DNA of 64,000 nucleotides from contig JANQQP010000043.1 in assembly GCA_028285005.1 (NCBI GenBank), forward strand, positions 124,001 to 188,000, in the 5' to 3' direction. Within the stretch, counting starts at the first letter, position 1; the number at the start of each line of letters is the position of its first letter. Positions 19,029 to 27,977 of this stretch are shown one piece after another. Both the position numbers and the translations under genes were made by a program. The notes under the pieces were generated by a model, which was not told the DNA's origin, made no database searches, and saw only the letters and a list, made by a program, of their open reading frames with translations. The DNA is from Dehalococcoidia bacterium. GTDB lineage: Bacteria > Chloroflexota > Dehalococcoidia > Lucifugimonadales > Lucifugimonadaceae.

Positions 19029-19124
19029 CCTGGCTGATTTTCGGGGCGAACCAGTGCCGTTTCATGCGGTACTTACGGTCCGTTCGCTGACAGTTGCGAA
19101 GCAGTATCCTTGCGCGCATAATGA

Positions 19125-19240
19125 GGCCGATCACCGTCAGGTGGGCTCCCAAAGCTATTTGAACTGGTGACCGGCCGCGTGGCCGAACCCGCCGGCGAAC
19201 TCCTCCTCGCCGGCCAACGCGACGAGATGAAAGGAGCGGG
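19125..19240 (+). ncRNA. Candidate structured leader (riboswitch-like) of the molybdenum hydroxylase cluster
   Basis: Nested inverted repeats occupy the leader. Positions 19125-19135 pair with 19166-19176 over eleven positions with one mismatch. GGCC-GCGT-GGCC forms a hairpin at 19173-19184 that competes with that stem. GCCGGCGA at 19191-19198 pairs perfectly with TCGCCGGC at 19207-19214. The loop of this last hairpin contains CTCCT, complementary to the ribosome-binding site AAGGAG at 19231-19236, and a run of seven T follows at 19241. Mutually exclusive pairings that expose or hide the binding site suggest cis-regulation. A Moco-sensing riboswitch is a plausible but untested identity. Confidence 0.45.
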
Positions 19241-19245
19241 TTTTT

Positions 19246-20115
19246 TTGCATCCGTTCGCGTATGTTGCACCCAAGACCGTAGATGAAGCCGTGGCGGTCC
19301 TAGAAAAGCACGGCGAAAGAGCACGTCCGATAGCCGGCGGCACCGACCTCCTGGTGCAGGCTCGAGGCGGACGGTTCGACCTCGACGCTGTTGTCGATAT
19401 CAAGAAGATCCCTGAGCTCGTCTCTATCAAGAACGACGACTCCGGACTGGAGTTCGGCGCCGCGGTGCCGTGCTACCAGCTCTACGAGAACCCGGAGCTA
19501 TCTGCTGAGTATCCTGGGCTGATGGACGCCGCATCCCTGATCGGCGGCATCCAGATCCAGTCACGGGCCGGGCTTGGAGGCAACCTCTGCAACTCCACTC
19601 CCAGTGGAGACGGTATCTGCCCACTGATCGTTCACTATGGGACTGCGGTTATCGCGGGACCGAGTGGACGTCGAGAGCTTCCTGTTGAGGACTTCTGCAC
19701 CGGCCCTGGCCGGAACGATCTAAAGCAGGGCGAGATGCTGGTGAGCCTCAAGTTCCCGAAGCCGTCTTCGACTTTCGGTGCTGCATACGAGCGCTTCATA
19801 CCTCGAAATGAGATGGACATTGCGGTGGCCGGTGTGGCTGCGTCGGTTGAGCTGGATTCGGGAGGCAACATCGCCAAGGCACGCGTTGCTCTCTGTGCAG
19901 TCGGCCCGACGCCCATTCTGGCCGAGGCCGCAGGTGCTGCGCTTGTTGGAAAGAGCGCTGATGATGAGGCGGCGATAGAGGCTGCCGGTGCTGCCGCTGC
20001 CGAAGCTGCAAGTCCAATCAGCGACATGCGCGGGACTGTAGAGCAGCGTAAGCACCTGGTAGATGTGCTAACTAAGCGAATGGTCAAGAAGGCTGTTGAA
20101 AGGGCGAGGAGCTAG
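19246..20115 (+). CDS. Molybdenum hydroxylase FAD-binding medium subunit (CoxM-like)
   Basis: A 289-residue FAD_binding_5 protein with C-terminal CO_deh_flav_C domain. The FAD-binding motifs RPIAGGTDLLVQ and SRAGLGGNLCNSTPSGD are clear. It passes electrons from the 2Fe-2S subunit to an acceptor in xanthine dehydrogenase/CO dehydrogenase-type complexes. The start is TTG at 19246, set by AAGGAG about 9 bases upstream and by the family N-terminus (HPFAYVAPKTVDEA). The next gene starts one base after its stop. Confidence 0.93.
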   Translation: MHPFAYVAPKTVDEAVAVLEKHGERARPIAGGTDLLVQARGGRFDLDAVVDIKKIPELVSIKNDDSGLEFGAAVPCYQLYENPELSAEYPGLMDAASLIGGIQIQSRAGLGGNLCNSTPSGDGICPLIVHYGTAVIAGPSGRRELPVEDFCTGPGRNDLKQGEMLVSLKFPKPSSTFGAAYERFIPRNEMDIAVAGVAASVELDSGGNIAKARVALCAVGPTPILAEAAGAALVGKSADDEAAIEAAGAAAAEAASPISDMRGTVEQRKHLVDVLTKRMVKKAVERARS

Positions 20116-20116
20116 C

Positions 20117-20593
20117 ATGGACGTTCCAGCAAAAGTTCACGTAAGAACCACTATCAACGGCCAACCCCAGGAGTTCCTGGTCCCGCCTTACATGAGCCTG
20201 CTCGACACGATTCGTGAGATTGCGGGCCTGACCGGAACCAAGGAAGGCTGTCTGGATGGCAACTGCGGGGCTTGCACAGTCAATGTCGACGGACGAATCG
20301 TTGACTCATGTCTCGTGCTTGGAGCCGAGGTTGACGGCAAGAACGTGACGACGGTCGAAGGCCTGGCCACCCGGGACGGGCTGCACCCGCTGCAGCAGGC
20401 GTTCCTCGAAGAGGCGGCCCTGCAGTGCGGTATCTGCACCCCCGGCTTCCTGGTTGCGGCGAAGGGACTGCTCGACAACGAGCCAAAGCCCGATGAGGGC
20501 CGTATCAGGCACTGGCTGGCAGGCAATCTCTGCCGCTGCACCGGATACGACAAGATCGTGAGAGCGGTCCAGAAGGCCGCAGCGGCTACCTAA
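20117..20593 (+). CDS. Molybdenum hydroxylase 2Fe-2S small subunit (CoxS-like)
   Basis: A 158-residue small subunit with two [2Fe-2S] clusters. The plant-ferredoxin-like cluster is in GCLDGNCGACTVNVDG plus a later Cys (DSCL), and the helical-domain cluster is in CGICTPGF and CRCTGYDKIV. It carries electrons between the molybdopterin large subunit and the FAD subunit. The ATG at 20117 follows a GGCGAGGAGC binding site and lies just after the medium-subunit stop; upstream in-frame codons overlap that gene and are unlikely to be used. Confidence 0.95.
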   Translation: MDVPAKVHVRTTINGQPQEFLVPPYMSLLDTIREIAGLTGTKEGCLDGNCGACTVNVDGRIVDSCLVLGAEVDGKNVTTVEGLATRDGLHPLQQAFLEEAALQCGICTPGFLVAAKGLLDNEPKPDEGRIRHWLAGNLCRCTGYDKIVRAVQKAAAAT

Positions 20594-20666
20594 CGGATTC
20601 GACACAAGATGGGCCAGTGCGCCCCGAATGGCTGCCCTGAGGGCAAAAAGCCAAAGGACTAAGCGA

Positions 20667-22955
20667 ATGGTTAGCACTTTTGAACCGAAGTCCGACTACA
20701 AGGTGATCGGCACAAGGCCGATTCGCCACGACGGACTGGACAAGGTGACCGGACGGGCCGTCTACGGCGCGGACATCAAGCTGCCGGGCCTGCTGTGGGC
20801 GGTTGTCGTCAGGAGCCCGCATGCACACGCTCTGGTCAAGAGTGTTGACACATCGGCCGCAGAGGCGATGGACGGTGTCTATGCCGTCATGACCGGCGCC
20901 GACATTCCGAAGCACGACGACAAAGTGGTCGACCTCGGTGAGGGCGCTACCAACCTCAAGTGGGCCGCAGACAACATCATGGCCGACGAAAAGGTGGTCT
21001 ACCAGGGCCACGCAGTCGCCGCCGTTGCTGCCACCGACCGCTATCTTGCGGAAGTGGCCGCGGATGCGATCAAGGTCGAGTACGAGGTACTGCCTAACGC
21101 AACCAACGTCCGGGACGCGCTGGCTCCCGACGCTCCGGTTATCCTCGAAGACCTCGTTGGTGATGACCTTGGCGAAGAGGTGCGAAACACCAACATGGCG
21201 TCGCACTTCCGCCACGAGTTTGGAGACGTCGAAGGCGGATTCGCGAAGGCCGACCATGTGCTTGAGCGTGAGTACTCGATGCAGATGGTCCACCAGGGCT
21301 ACATTGAGCCGCACAATGCCACCGCCATCTGGGACCAGGAAGACCGGATAAAGATCTGGACCAGCACGCAGGGAGCATTCCCGGTGCGGACGCAGACGGC
21401 GGGCATATTGCAGATGCCTGAGTCCAGGCTAAAGGTAACTCCGCTCGAGATTGGCGGAGGGTTCGGAGGCAAGATTCCGATTTACCTCGAGCCAATCTGC
21501 GCCATTCTCTCGAAGAAATCAGGCGGCCGGCCGGTCAAGGGCATCATGGAGCGCAAGTCCGTGTTCGAGGCCAGTGGTCCGGCTCCCGGTGGTGTACTCA
21601 CAGTGAAGCTTGGCGCCACCAACGACGGCAAGCTTGTGGCTGCCGAGACCGACATGAAGCTTGAGGCCGGCGGATACCCGGGTGCAGCTGTCGGTGCCGC
21701 CGCAATGTGTGTTTTCTCCTGCTACGACATCCCGAACACCCGTATCGACGGTTGGGACGTTGTTGTGAACAAGCCGAAGTCCGCTGCTTACAGGGCGCCG
21801 GGCTCTCCACAGGCTGCCTACGCCATGGAGTCTGCGGTTGACGAGCTTTGCGAACAGGCAGGCTTCGACAAGATGCAATTCCGTGTGGACAACGCGGCGA
21901 AGGAAGGCACCAGGCGCGGCGATGGCGTCATCTTCCCTCGCATTGGCATGGAAGAGGTTCTTGAGGCGACCAAGGCCACCGACCACTGGAAGTCGGACAT
22001 TGGCGAGCCTTCTAAGCCCGGCAACAAGCGGGGCCGAGGCATTGCTTCCGGCTACTGGTTCAACGTCGGACTGAAGTCCAGCGTGAACCTTGCCCTTAAC
22101 AACGATGGAACGGTCGAGCTGGTGGAAGGCTCGACGGACATTGGTGGCACTCGCGCTTCGATCTCCATGCAGGCGGCCGAGGTCCTGGGTATCGCTGCAG
22201 AAGATGTCAGGCCCACGGTTGTGGACACGGACACCGTCGGCTATACCGATGTGACCGGAGGTTCCAGGACGACTTATGCCACTGGCTATGCGGCCTGGAA
22301 AGCGGCCAACTCGATGGTTGAAGAGCTGACGAAACGTGCTGCTCTGCTCTGGGACATCGACGAGGATGGCGTGCAGTTCGAGGACGGTGTGTTCAGCTCC
22401 AAGGCTGACTCAGAGCTGCAGATCTCGTTCAAGGATCTTGCTGGCAAGCTGAACGACACGGGTGGCCCGGTGAACACGACCGGTTCTGTAGACCTCGAGG
22501 CTGCGGGCGGCGCGTTTGGCACGCACATATGCGACCTGGAGATCGACCCGGATACCGGCAAGACAGACGTCGTGAGGTACACAGTTATCCAGGACGTAGG
22601 CAAGGCGATTCACCCTTCATATGTCGAAGGACAGTTGCAGGGTGGCGCTGCTCAGGGCATCGGTTGGGCGCTGAACGAAGAGTACTTCATGAATGATGCT
22701 GGCTCGATGACCAACTCGAGCTACCTGGACTACAGGATGCCTACTTCGCTGGACCTGCCGGAGATCGAGACGGAGATAGTTGAGGTGCCGAACCCGATTC
22801 ACCCGTTCGGTGTCCGCGGTGTTGGTGAGGTTCCGATCTGCCCGCCGATTCCTGCGGTGGCTAACGCTATCGAGGATGCACTCGGCGTGAGGATCTACGA
22901 GACGCCGATGAACGCAGGCCGGATAATCGCAGCGCTGGAAGAGAACGGCGACTAG
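20667..22955 (+). CDS. Molybdenum hydroxylase large subunit, copy 1 (aldehyde oxidase/xanthine dehydrogenase family)
   Basis: A 762-residue molybdopterin-binding subunit. The N-terminal hammerhead domain (RAVYGADIKLPGLLWA) and Mo-MPT motif GGGFGGK are present. The active-site loop reads AAYRAPGSPQAA, and the catalytic Glu lies in HPFGVRGVGEVP. The loop is not the AYxCSFR of true form I CO dehydrogenase, so the substrate is more likely an aldehyde, a heteroaromatic or another organic compound. The ATG at 20667 is chosen because it aligns with the start of copy 2 and follows an AAAGG site. Confidence 0.93.
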   Translation: MVSTFEPKSDYKVIGTRPIRHDGLDKVTGRAVYGADIKLPGLLWAVVVRSPHAHALVKSVDTSAAEAMDGVYAVMTGADIPKHDDKVVDLGEGATNLKWAADNIMADEKVVYQGHAVAAVAATDRYLAEVAADAIKVEYEVLPNATNVRDALAPDAPVILEDLVGDDLGEEVRNTNMASHFRHEFGDVEGGFAKADHVLEREYSMQMVHQGYIEPHNATAIWDQEDRIKIWTSTQGAFPVRTQTAGILQMPESRLKVTPLEIGGGFGGKIPIYLEPICAILSKKSGGRPVKGIMERKSVFEASGPAPGGVLTVKLGATNDGKLVAAETDMKLEAGGYPGAAVGAAAMCVFSCYDIPNTRIDGWDVVVNKPKSAAYRAPGSPQAAYAMESAVDELCEQAGFDKMQFRVDNAAKEGTRRGDGVIFPRIGMEEVLEATKATDHWKSDIGEPSKPGNKRGRGIASGYWFNVGLKSSVNLALNNDGTVELVEGSTDIGGTRASISMQAAEVLGIAAEDVRPTVVDTDTVGYTDVTGGSRTTYATGYAAWKAANSMVEELTKRAALLWDIDEDGVQFEDGVFSSKADSELQISFKDLAGKLNDTGGPVNTTGSVDLEAAGGAFGTHICDLEIDPDTGKTDVVRYTVIQDVGKAIHPSYVEGQLQGGAAQGIGWALNEEYFMNDAGSMTNSSYLDYRMPTSLDLPEIETEIVEVPNPIHPFGVRGVGEVPICPPIPAVANAIEDALGVRIYETPMNAGRIIAALEENGD

Positions 22956-22979
22956 CGACAGGATCGCAACAGACCTTTA

Positions 22980-23019
22980 ACGAGGCCGGGCCATCTGCAC
23001 AACAGATGCCCGGCCTCGT
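22980..23019 (+). terminator. Strong hairpin between the two large-subunit genes
   Basis: A 17-bp stem with a single bulged C and a CACAA loop (arms beginning ACGAGGCCGGGC and ending GCCCGGCCTCGT). A weak T-rich tail (AGTTTAAG) follows. It starts 24 bases after the first large-subunit stop and could end or attenuate the message before copy 2, or protect the upstream transcript's 3' end. Confidence 0.7.
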
Positions 23020-23138
23020 AGTTTAAGATAGGCCTGATTTTCAGCTTCTACTCCTGCACATGTGCGCCGCTGTCCAGGCGATTTCGCTGCAGATAGAGCA
23101 TTCGTCGAAACGACACTCAGAGTTTCCGGGAGATGTAG

Positions 23139-25415
23139 ATGGTCCAGACATTTGACCCGAAGAGCGATTACAAGGTTGTCGGGACTCGCCCGATCCGCCA
23201 TGACGGCCTGGAGAAGGTGACGGGGCGTGCTGTTTACGGCGCTGATGTGAAGGTGCCGGGACTGATCTGGGGCGAGGTCCTTCGCAGTCCACATGCGCAC
23301 GCAAGGATCAAGAGCATCGACACTTCGGAGGCTGAGAAAGCGCCGGGTGTCTTTGCGGTAGTCACCAATGCCGACTTTCCGGCGCCGCGTTCGGGCGAGA
23401 TAGACACCGGCGAAGATGTGGTCAACTTTGAGCGTGACACCAAGAACCTGCTGGCGAAGGACAAGGTGCTCTACAAGGGCCACGCTGTCGCAGCGGTCGC
23501 CGCGAGTGATCGGAATACTGCGCTTGAGGCGACGAAGCTGATCAAGGTCGAGTACGAGCAGTTGACACCTGTCCGCAATGTTGACGAGGCGATGGCAGCA
23601 GACGCTCCGATTCTTCTGGAGGATCTCGTTGGTGATCACCTCGGCGAAGACGTGAAGGACACGAATGTCGCCCGCCATTTCAGGCACGAGTTTGGTGATC
23701 TTGAGCGAGGGTTTGCCGAGTCTGATCTCGTGGTTGAAGAGACCTTCACCCTGCAGATGGTCCACCAGGGCTACATCGAGCCACACAACGCAACGGCTAT
23801 CTGGGACGAGAGCGGTCATGTAACCGCATGGTCGAGCACGCAGGGCATGTTTGCGGTGCGCGACCAAACAGCCGGCATGCTGCGCATTCCAGAATCGCAG
23901 GTCACTGTGCACCCGGTTGAGATTGGCGGCGGATTCGGTGGTAAGACCAAGGTCTACCTTGCGCCTGTCGCTGCCATGTTGTCCAAGAAGTCGAACGGCC
24001 GTCCTGTGAAGATGGTGATGGACCGCAACTCCGTTTTCGAGGCTTCAGGCCCTGCGCCCGGTGGCAAGATCACAGTGAAGATGGGTGTTTCGAACGACGG
24101 TAAGATCAAGGCTGTTCACTCGGACCTCAGATACGAGGCTGGAGCGTTCCCCGGTTCCGCCATCGGCGCCGGAGCTATCTGCGTCCACGCCTGCTACAAC
24201 ATCCCGAACAGCCGCATCGACGGTTACGACGTTGTAGTCAACAAGCCGAAATCGGCTGCCTACCGCGCTCCGGGCTCGCCACAGGCTGCGTTCGCCATTG
24301 AGCAGGTCGTGGATGAGATCTGTGATCAGAAGGGCTGGGACAAGTTGCAGTTCCGCCTGGATAACGCTTCTACCGAGGGCACACGGCGAGGCGATGGCGT
24401 TATGTTCGGCAGCATCGGCCTAATTGAGACGCTCGAGGCTGCTCGCGATTCCGATCACTGGAACTCACCTCTTGGTGAGCCAGCGCCCGGCAAGCTCCGA
24501 GGCCGTGGTGTTGCGTCCGGCTACTGGATGAACGGCGGCAACAAGTCGACTGTCGATCTGATGTTGCAGGATGACGGCTCAGTAGCGCTGAACGAAGGCT
24601 CGGCCGATATCGGAGGCACTCGCGCATCGATCGCCATGCAGGCAGCCGAAGTGCTTGGTCTCCCTGCTGAGGATGTGCATCCCTACATTCCGAGCACAGA
24701 CAGCATCGGCTTCACTGCGACGACGGGTGGTTCTCGTACGACCTATGCGACCGGTTACGCTGCGTGGGAGGCTGCGAACGACCTGATTAAGCAGATGTCT
24801 GAGCGTGCGGCAATCCTGTGGGGCATTGACGCTGCGGATGTGCAGTTCGATGCCGGCAGGTTCAGTTCAGGGTCTGATCCCGAACTGAGCATCGGCTTCA
24901 AAGACCTCGCCCGAAGGATCGGAGACACGGGTGGCCCACTTTCAGCCACATCGTCTGTGAACCTCGCTGCCGCGGGCGCTGCTTACGCGGTGAACATCTG
25001 CGACCTCGAGATCGACCCGGAGACCGGCAAGACCGATGTGGTGCGCTACACGGCGGTGCAGGACGTGGGCACGGCGATTCATCCCTCGTACGCGGAGGGT
25101 CAGATCCAGGGTGGTGCTGTTCAAGGGCTCGGATGGGCACTGAACGAGGAGTACTTCATCTCCGACGACGGCTCGATGGCTAACCACACCTTCCTCGACT
25201 ACAGGATGCCGACATCGCTAGACATGCCTATGATCGAGACGATCATGGTCGAGGTACCTAACCCGCTGCATCCGTTCGGTGTACGCGGTGTCGGTGAGGT
25301 GCCGTTGGCGCCGCCACTGCCTGCGGCCGCAAACGCGGTGAAGGACGCCATCGGCAAGCGAATCGTGGATCACCCGGTCAAGCCGGGCAGGATCATTGAG
25401 GCGCTGTCCGATTAG
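23139..25415 (+). CDS. Molybdenum hydroxylase large subunit, copy 2
   Basis: A 758-residue paralogue of the preceding gene, similar along the whole length. It keeps the hammerhead domain (RAVYGADVKVPGLIWG), GGGFGGK, AAYRAPGSPQAAFA and catalytic Glu in HPFGVRGVGEVP. Differences are spread through the C-terminal half, which shapes the substrate channel. Only one medium and one small subunit are encoded nearby, so both large subunits probably share them, giving two enzymes of different specificity. The ATG at 23139 follows GGGAGATGTAG. It ends before a strong terminator. Confidence 0.93.
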   Translation: MVQTFDPKSDYKVVGTRPIRHDGLEKVTGRAVYGADVKVPGLIWGEVLRSPHAHARIKSIDTSEAEKAPGVFAVVTNADFPAPRSGEIDTGEDVVNFERDTKNLLAKDKVLYKGHAVAAVAASDRNTALEATKLIKVEYEQLTPVRNVDEAMAADAPILLEDLVGDHLGEDVKDTNVARHFRHEFGDLERGFAESDLVVEETFTLQMVHQGYIEPHNATAIWDESGHVTAWSSTQGMFAVRDQTAGMLRIPESQVTVHPVEIGGGFGGKTKVYLAPVAAMLSKKSNGRPVKMVMDRNSVFEASGPAPGGKITVKMGVSNDGKIKAVHSDLRYEAGAFPGSAIGAGAICVHACYNIPNSRIDGYDVVVNKPKSAAYRAPGSPQAAFAIEQVVDEICDQKGWDKLQFRLDNASTEGTRRGDGVMFGSIGLIETLEAARDSDHWNSPLGEPAPGKLRGRGVASGYWMNGGNKSTVDLMLQDDGSVALNEGSADIGGTRASIAMQAAEVLGLPAEDVHPYIPSTDSIGFTATTGGSRTTYATGYAAWEAANDLIKQMSERAAILWGIDAADVQFDAGRFSSGSDPELSIGFKDLARRIGDTGGPLSATSSVNLAAAGAAYAVNICDLEIDPETGKTDVVRYTAVQDVGTAIHPSYAEGQIQGGAVQGLGWALNEEYFISDDGSMANHTFLDYRMPTSLDMPMIETIMVEVPNPLHPFGVRGVGEVPLAPPLPAAANAVKDAIGKRIVDHPVKPGRIIEALSD

Positions 25416-25444
25416 TCCACAGGCGGACTCAATCAGATAGATTT

Positions 25445-25487
25445 ACGGGCCGGTCACTGACTGAAAGGTGACCGACCCGTATTTTTT
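25445..25487 (+). terminator. Rho-independent terminator after the molybdenum hydroxylase cluster
   Basis: A 13-bp stem with one mismatch (ACGGGCCGGTCAC with GTGACCGACCCGT) and a 10-base loop is followed by ATTTTTT. It separates the large subunit from the next sulfatase gene, whose start is 20 bases downstream. Confidence 0.88.
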
Positions 25488-25506
25488 CGTGGAGAAGAGC
25501 AGACGA

Positions 25507-26892
25507 ATGAGCAAGCCAAACATTGTCCTGATCAATTGCGATGACCTTGGCTACGGAGACCTCGGCGCTTACGGCTCGACGGTCAACAAGACACCTGCGC
25601 TGGACCGCATGGCCGCCGAGGGAATGAAGTTCACGGACTTCTACATGGCCTCGCCCGTCTGCTCGCCTTCTCGTGGTGCCATGATGACCGGCTGCTACCC
25701 ACCTCGCATCAGCTTCGGGGCCTTCACCAACGGCGATGTCGTGCTCTTTCCTGGCGATGGAATCGGACTGAACCAGGACGAGATAACCATTGCGAGGCTG
25801 CTCAAAGGCGAAGGCTATGCGACGAAGCTGGTTGGCAAGTGGCACTGTGGCGATCAGCCCGAGTTCCTTCCGACATCGCACGGCTTTGATACCTACTACG
25901 GGATTCCGTTCAGCAATGACCACGGACGGCAGGCGGACGACCCGAAGTGGAATGTGAGGCGCCGGGACTGGCCGCCCTTGCCGCTCGTTCGTGACACCGA
26001 GGTGATCCAGCAGCAGCCGGACCAGGCAGCGATCACTGAGCGGTACGTTGAGGAATCGGTGCGCTTTATCAGGCAGGAGAAAGACGGACCGTTCTTCCTG
26101 TACCTGGCTCACATGCACGTTCACGTGCCGATCTACGCGCCTGCGCACTTTGAGCGGGAATCGCAGAACGGCATCTACGGTGCAGCCGTGGCGGCGATCG
26201 ACTGGTCGGTGGGCGTGATCTTCAAGGAGCTTCAGCGTCTCGGGCTTGATGACAACACGCTGGTCATCTTCACCAGCGACAACGGATCTCGGGCACGTGA
26301 CGAGGGTGGAAGCAACTCGCCGCTACGAGGCAAGAAGGGCGAGACGTGGGAGGGTGGCCAGCGTGTGCCTTTCATCATGCGCTGGCCCGGCAAGATCGAG
26401 GCTGGCAGCGAGTGCAGCGAGCTTGTGTCTGGCATCGACATCATGCCAACGTTGGCTGGAGTCGCAGGCGCCGAAGTGCCGTCCGATCGCACCATTGATG
26501 GTCACGATATCGCCCCGTTGATGTTCGGTGAGACCGATGCGCAGACTCAGCATGAAGCTTTCTTCTACTACAAGCAGAACAGCCTCGAAGCCGTGCGGTC
26601 TGGCAAGTGGAAGCTGCACGTTCGCAAGGCCGAGGAAGAGATCAATGAGCTCTACGACCTCGATGCTGATGTAGGCGAGACCGTGAATCTCTTTGATGAC
26701 GAGCCCGAGGTTGTGGCGGAACTGACGCGTAGGCTGGATGAGTGTCGCAAGGACATGGGCGATGAGGCGACGGGTGTAGTTGGCGAAAATGTTAGGCCGA
26801 TTGGCCGAGTTGATGACCCGAAGCCTCTCACGGAGTACGATCCCGATCATCCGTACATCATCGCCATGTACGACAAACCGAACCGCGGCTGA
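25507..26892 (+). CDS. Type I sulfatase
   Basis: A 461-residue sulfatase of the alkaline-phosphatase superfamily. The metal-binding LINCDDLGYGDLGAYG is near the start, the formylglycine motif CSPSR has Cys52, and GKWHCG and the later metal site FTSDNGSR are present. It hydrolyses organic sulfate esters after the Cys is converted to formylglycine. No signal peptide is seen, so it may act in the cytoplasm. The ATG at 25507 is preferred because the longer open frame begins inside the terminator hairpin; GGAG lies about 13 bases upstream. Confidence 0.93.
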   Translation: MSKPNIVLINCDDLGYGDLGAYGSTVNKTPALDRMAAEGMKFTDFYMASPVCSPSRGAMMTGCYPPRISFGAFTNGDVVLFPGDGIGLNQDEITIARLLKGEGYATKLVGKWHCGDQPEFLPTSHGFDTYYGIPFSNDHGRQADDPKWNVRRRDWPPLPLVRDTEVIQQQPDQAAITERYVEESVRFIRQEKDGPFFLYLAHMHVHVPIYAPAHFERESQNGIYGAAVAAIDWSVGVIFKELQRLGLDDNTLVIFTSDNGSRARDEGGSNSPLRGKKGETWEGGQRVPFIMRWPGKIEAGSECSELVSGIDIMPTLAGVAGAEVPSDRTIDGHDIAPLMFGETDAQTQHEAFFYYKQNSLEAVRSGKWKLHVRKAEEEINELYDLDADVGETVNLFDDEPEVVAELTRRLDECRKDMGDEATGVVGENVRPIGRVDDPKPLTEYDPDHPYIIAMYDKPNRG

Positions 26893-26974
26893 CGTCGATC
26901 GGGTCGATGTATTTGGGCCTCAATGCATCGCTAGCGCATCTAACAGTTAGAATTGTCAAACTGGAGATGCTGAA

Positions 26975-27238
26975 TTGGCGAAGGTCTTCGTTCCATACAA
27001 CCTGCGCAAACTGACAGACGGTCAGGCTGAGGTTGTGGTGCCAGGCGAGACGCTCGGCAAGCTGATCGAGAACCTGGAATCGCAGTATCCGGGCTTCGAA
27101 GAGTTTGTGCTGCAGGATGGACGGCTCAAGCCCGGTCTCGCAGCCGTGTGCGGTCACGCCGCGACTCGGCAGGGTCTGCTTCAGAAGCTGGACGAAGACA
27201 CGGAAGTTCACTTCGTGCCGGCAGTTTCCGGCGGATAG
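26975..27238 (+). CDS. MoaD/ThiS-family ubiquitin-like sulfur carrier
   Basis: An 87-residue beta-grasp protein ending in the diagnostic Gly-Gly (VPAVSGG). The C-terminal glycine is adenylated and thiocarboxylated in this family to donate sulfur for molybdopterin or another cofactor. The start is TTG at 26975 with the binding site CTGGAG about 9 bases upstream. It lies between the sulfatase and folE, 80 bases before the latter, so a role in pterin/molybdopterin synthesis is plausible; no MoaE or MoeB partner is in the window. Confidence 0.8.
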   Translation: MAKVFVPYNLRKLTDGQAEVVVPGETLGKLIENLESQYPGFEEFVLQDGRLKPGLAAVCGHAATRQGLLQKLDEDTEVHFVPAVSGG

Positions 27239-27317
27239 GCGCGGATTCACTCATCTTTTGCTCAACGAAGGCCGGCTTAAGTTACCGGCCGAATCGTGAC
27301 GTACAGGAAGGCTGATC

Positions 27318-27959
27318 ATGGTTGCGAAGGCCGGGCTGAACGGGCGTCCAGGGACAGAGTTCGAATTTGAAGATGGCACACAGCTCTCCGCTGAATGCAA
27401 ACGGAAGATTGCGGCCGGCGTCTCTGGGATCCTCGAAACCGTAGGCTCCCATGCCGACCCGTCGGGCACGGCCGACACTCCCAAGCGCGTTGCAAACATG
27501 TACGACGAGCTGCTGTCCGGCTACGCGCTGGACGCCGAGAAGCTGCTAAACAATGCTCTATTCGATGTTGAGTACGACGAGATGGTTGTAGTCAAGGACA
27601 TCGATTTCTACAGCCTCTGCGAGCATCACATGCTGCCGTTCTACGGCCAGGCACATGTCGGCTACCTTCCGGACCGCAAGATCGTTGGTCTCAGCAAGAT
27701 TCCGAGGCTTGTCGACATGTTCTCGAAGCGGCTGCAGGTGCAGGAGCGTATGACCCAGCAAGTAGCCACGGCGATCGATGAACTCGTGATGCCGAAGGGT
27801 GTCGGCGTCGTTGTTGAGGCGCATCACCTGTGCGCAGCGATGAGGGGTGTGAGGAAGCCCGGGACGATGATGACGACCAGCTCCGTACGCGGGCAGTTCC
27901 GTGACAACTCGTCTACGCGGGACGAGTTCATGTCTCACGTCCGCTCAACGAACAGCTAA
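27318..27959 (+). CDS. folE: GTP cyclohydrolase I
   Basis: A 213-residue FolE, the first step of tetrahydrofolate synthesis (GTP to 7,8-dihydroneopterin triphosphate). Zinc ligands and active-site residues are visible in SLCEHHMLPF and EAHHLCAAMRGV. TPKRVANMY is the conserved N-terminal helix. It heads a run of pterin genes ending in folB. Length and motifs are entirely standard. Confidence 0.97.
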   Translation: MVAKAGLNGRPGTEFEFEDGTQLSAECKRKIAAGVSGILETVGSHADPSGTADTPKRVANMYDELLSGYALDAEKLLNNALFDVEYDEMVVVKDIDFYSLCEHHMLPFYGQAHVGYLPDRKIVGLSKIPRLVDMFSKRLQVQERMTQQVATAIDELVMPKGVGVVVEAHHLCAAMRGVRKPGTMMTTSSVRGQFRDNSSTRDEFMSHVRSTNS

Positions 27960-27977
27960 GCGGCACGGAGCTTTCAC

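Noticed and set aside
20586-21314. A 242-codon reverse frame, repeated in similar form at 22977-23912
   Set aside because: Both are the antisense of the two paralogous large-subunit genes, which is why they resemble each other; no independent evidence of coding.
20667-22955. Genuine form I carbon monoxide dehydrogenase
   Set aside because: The active-site loop is AAYRAPGSP, not the AYxCSFR of CO-oxidising enzymes, and copy 2 has the same loop.
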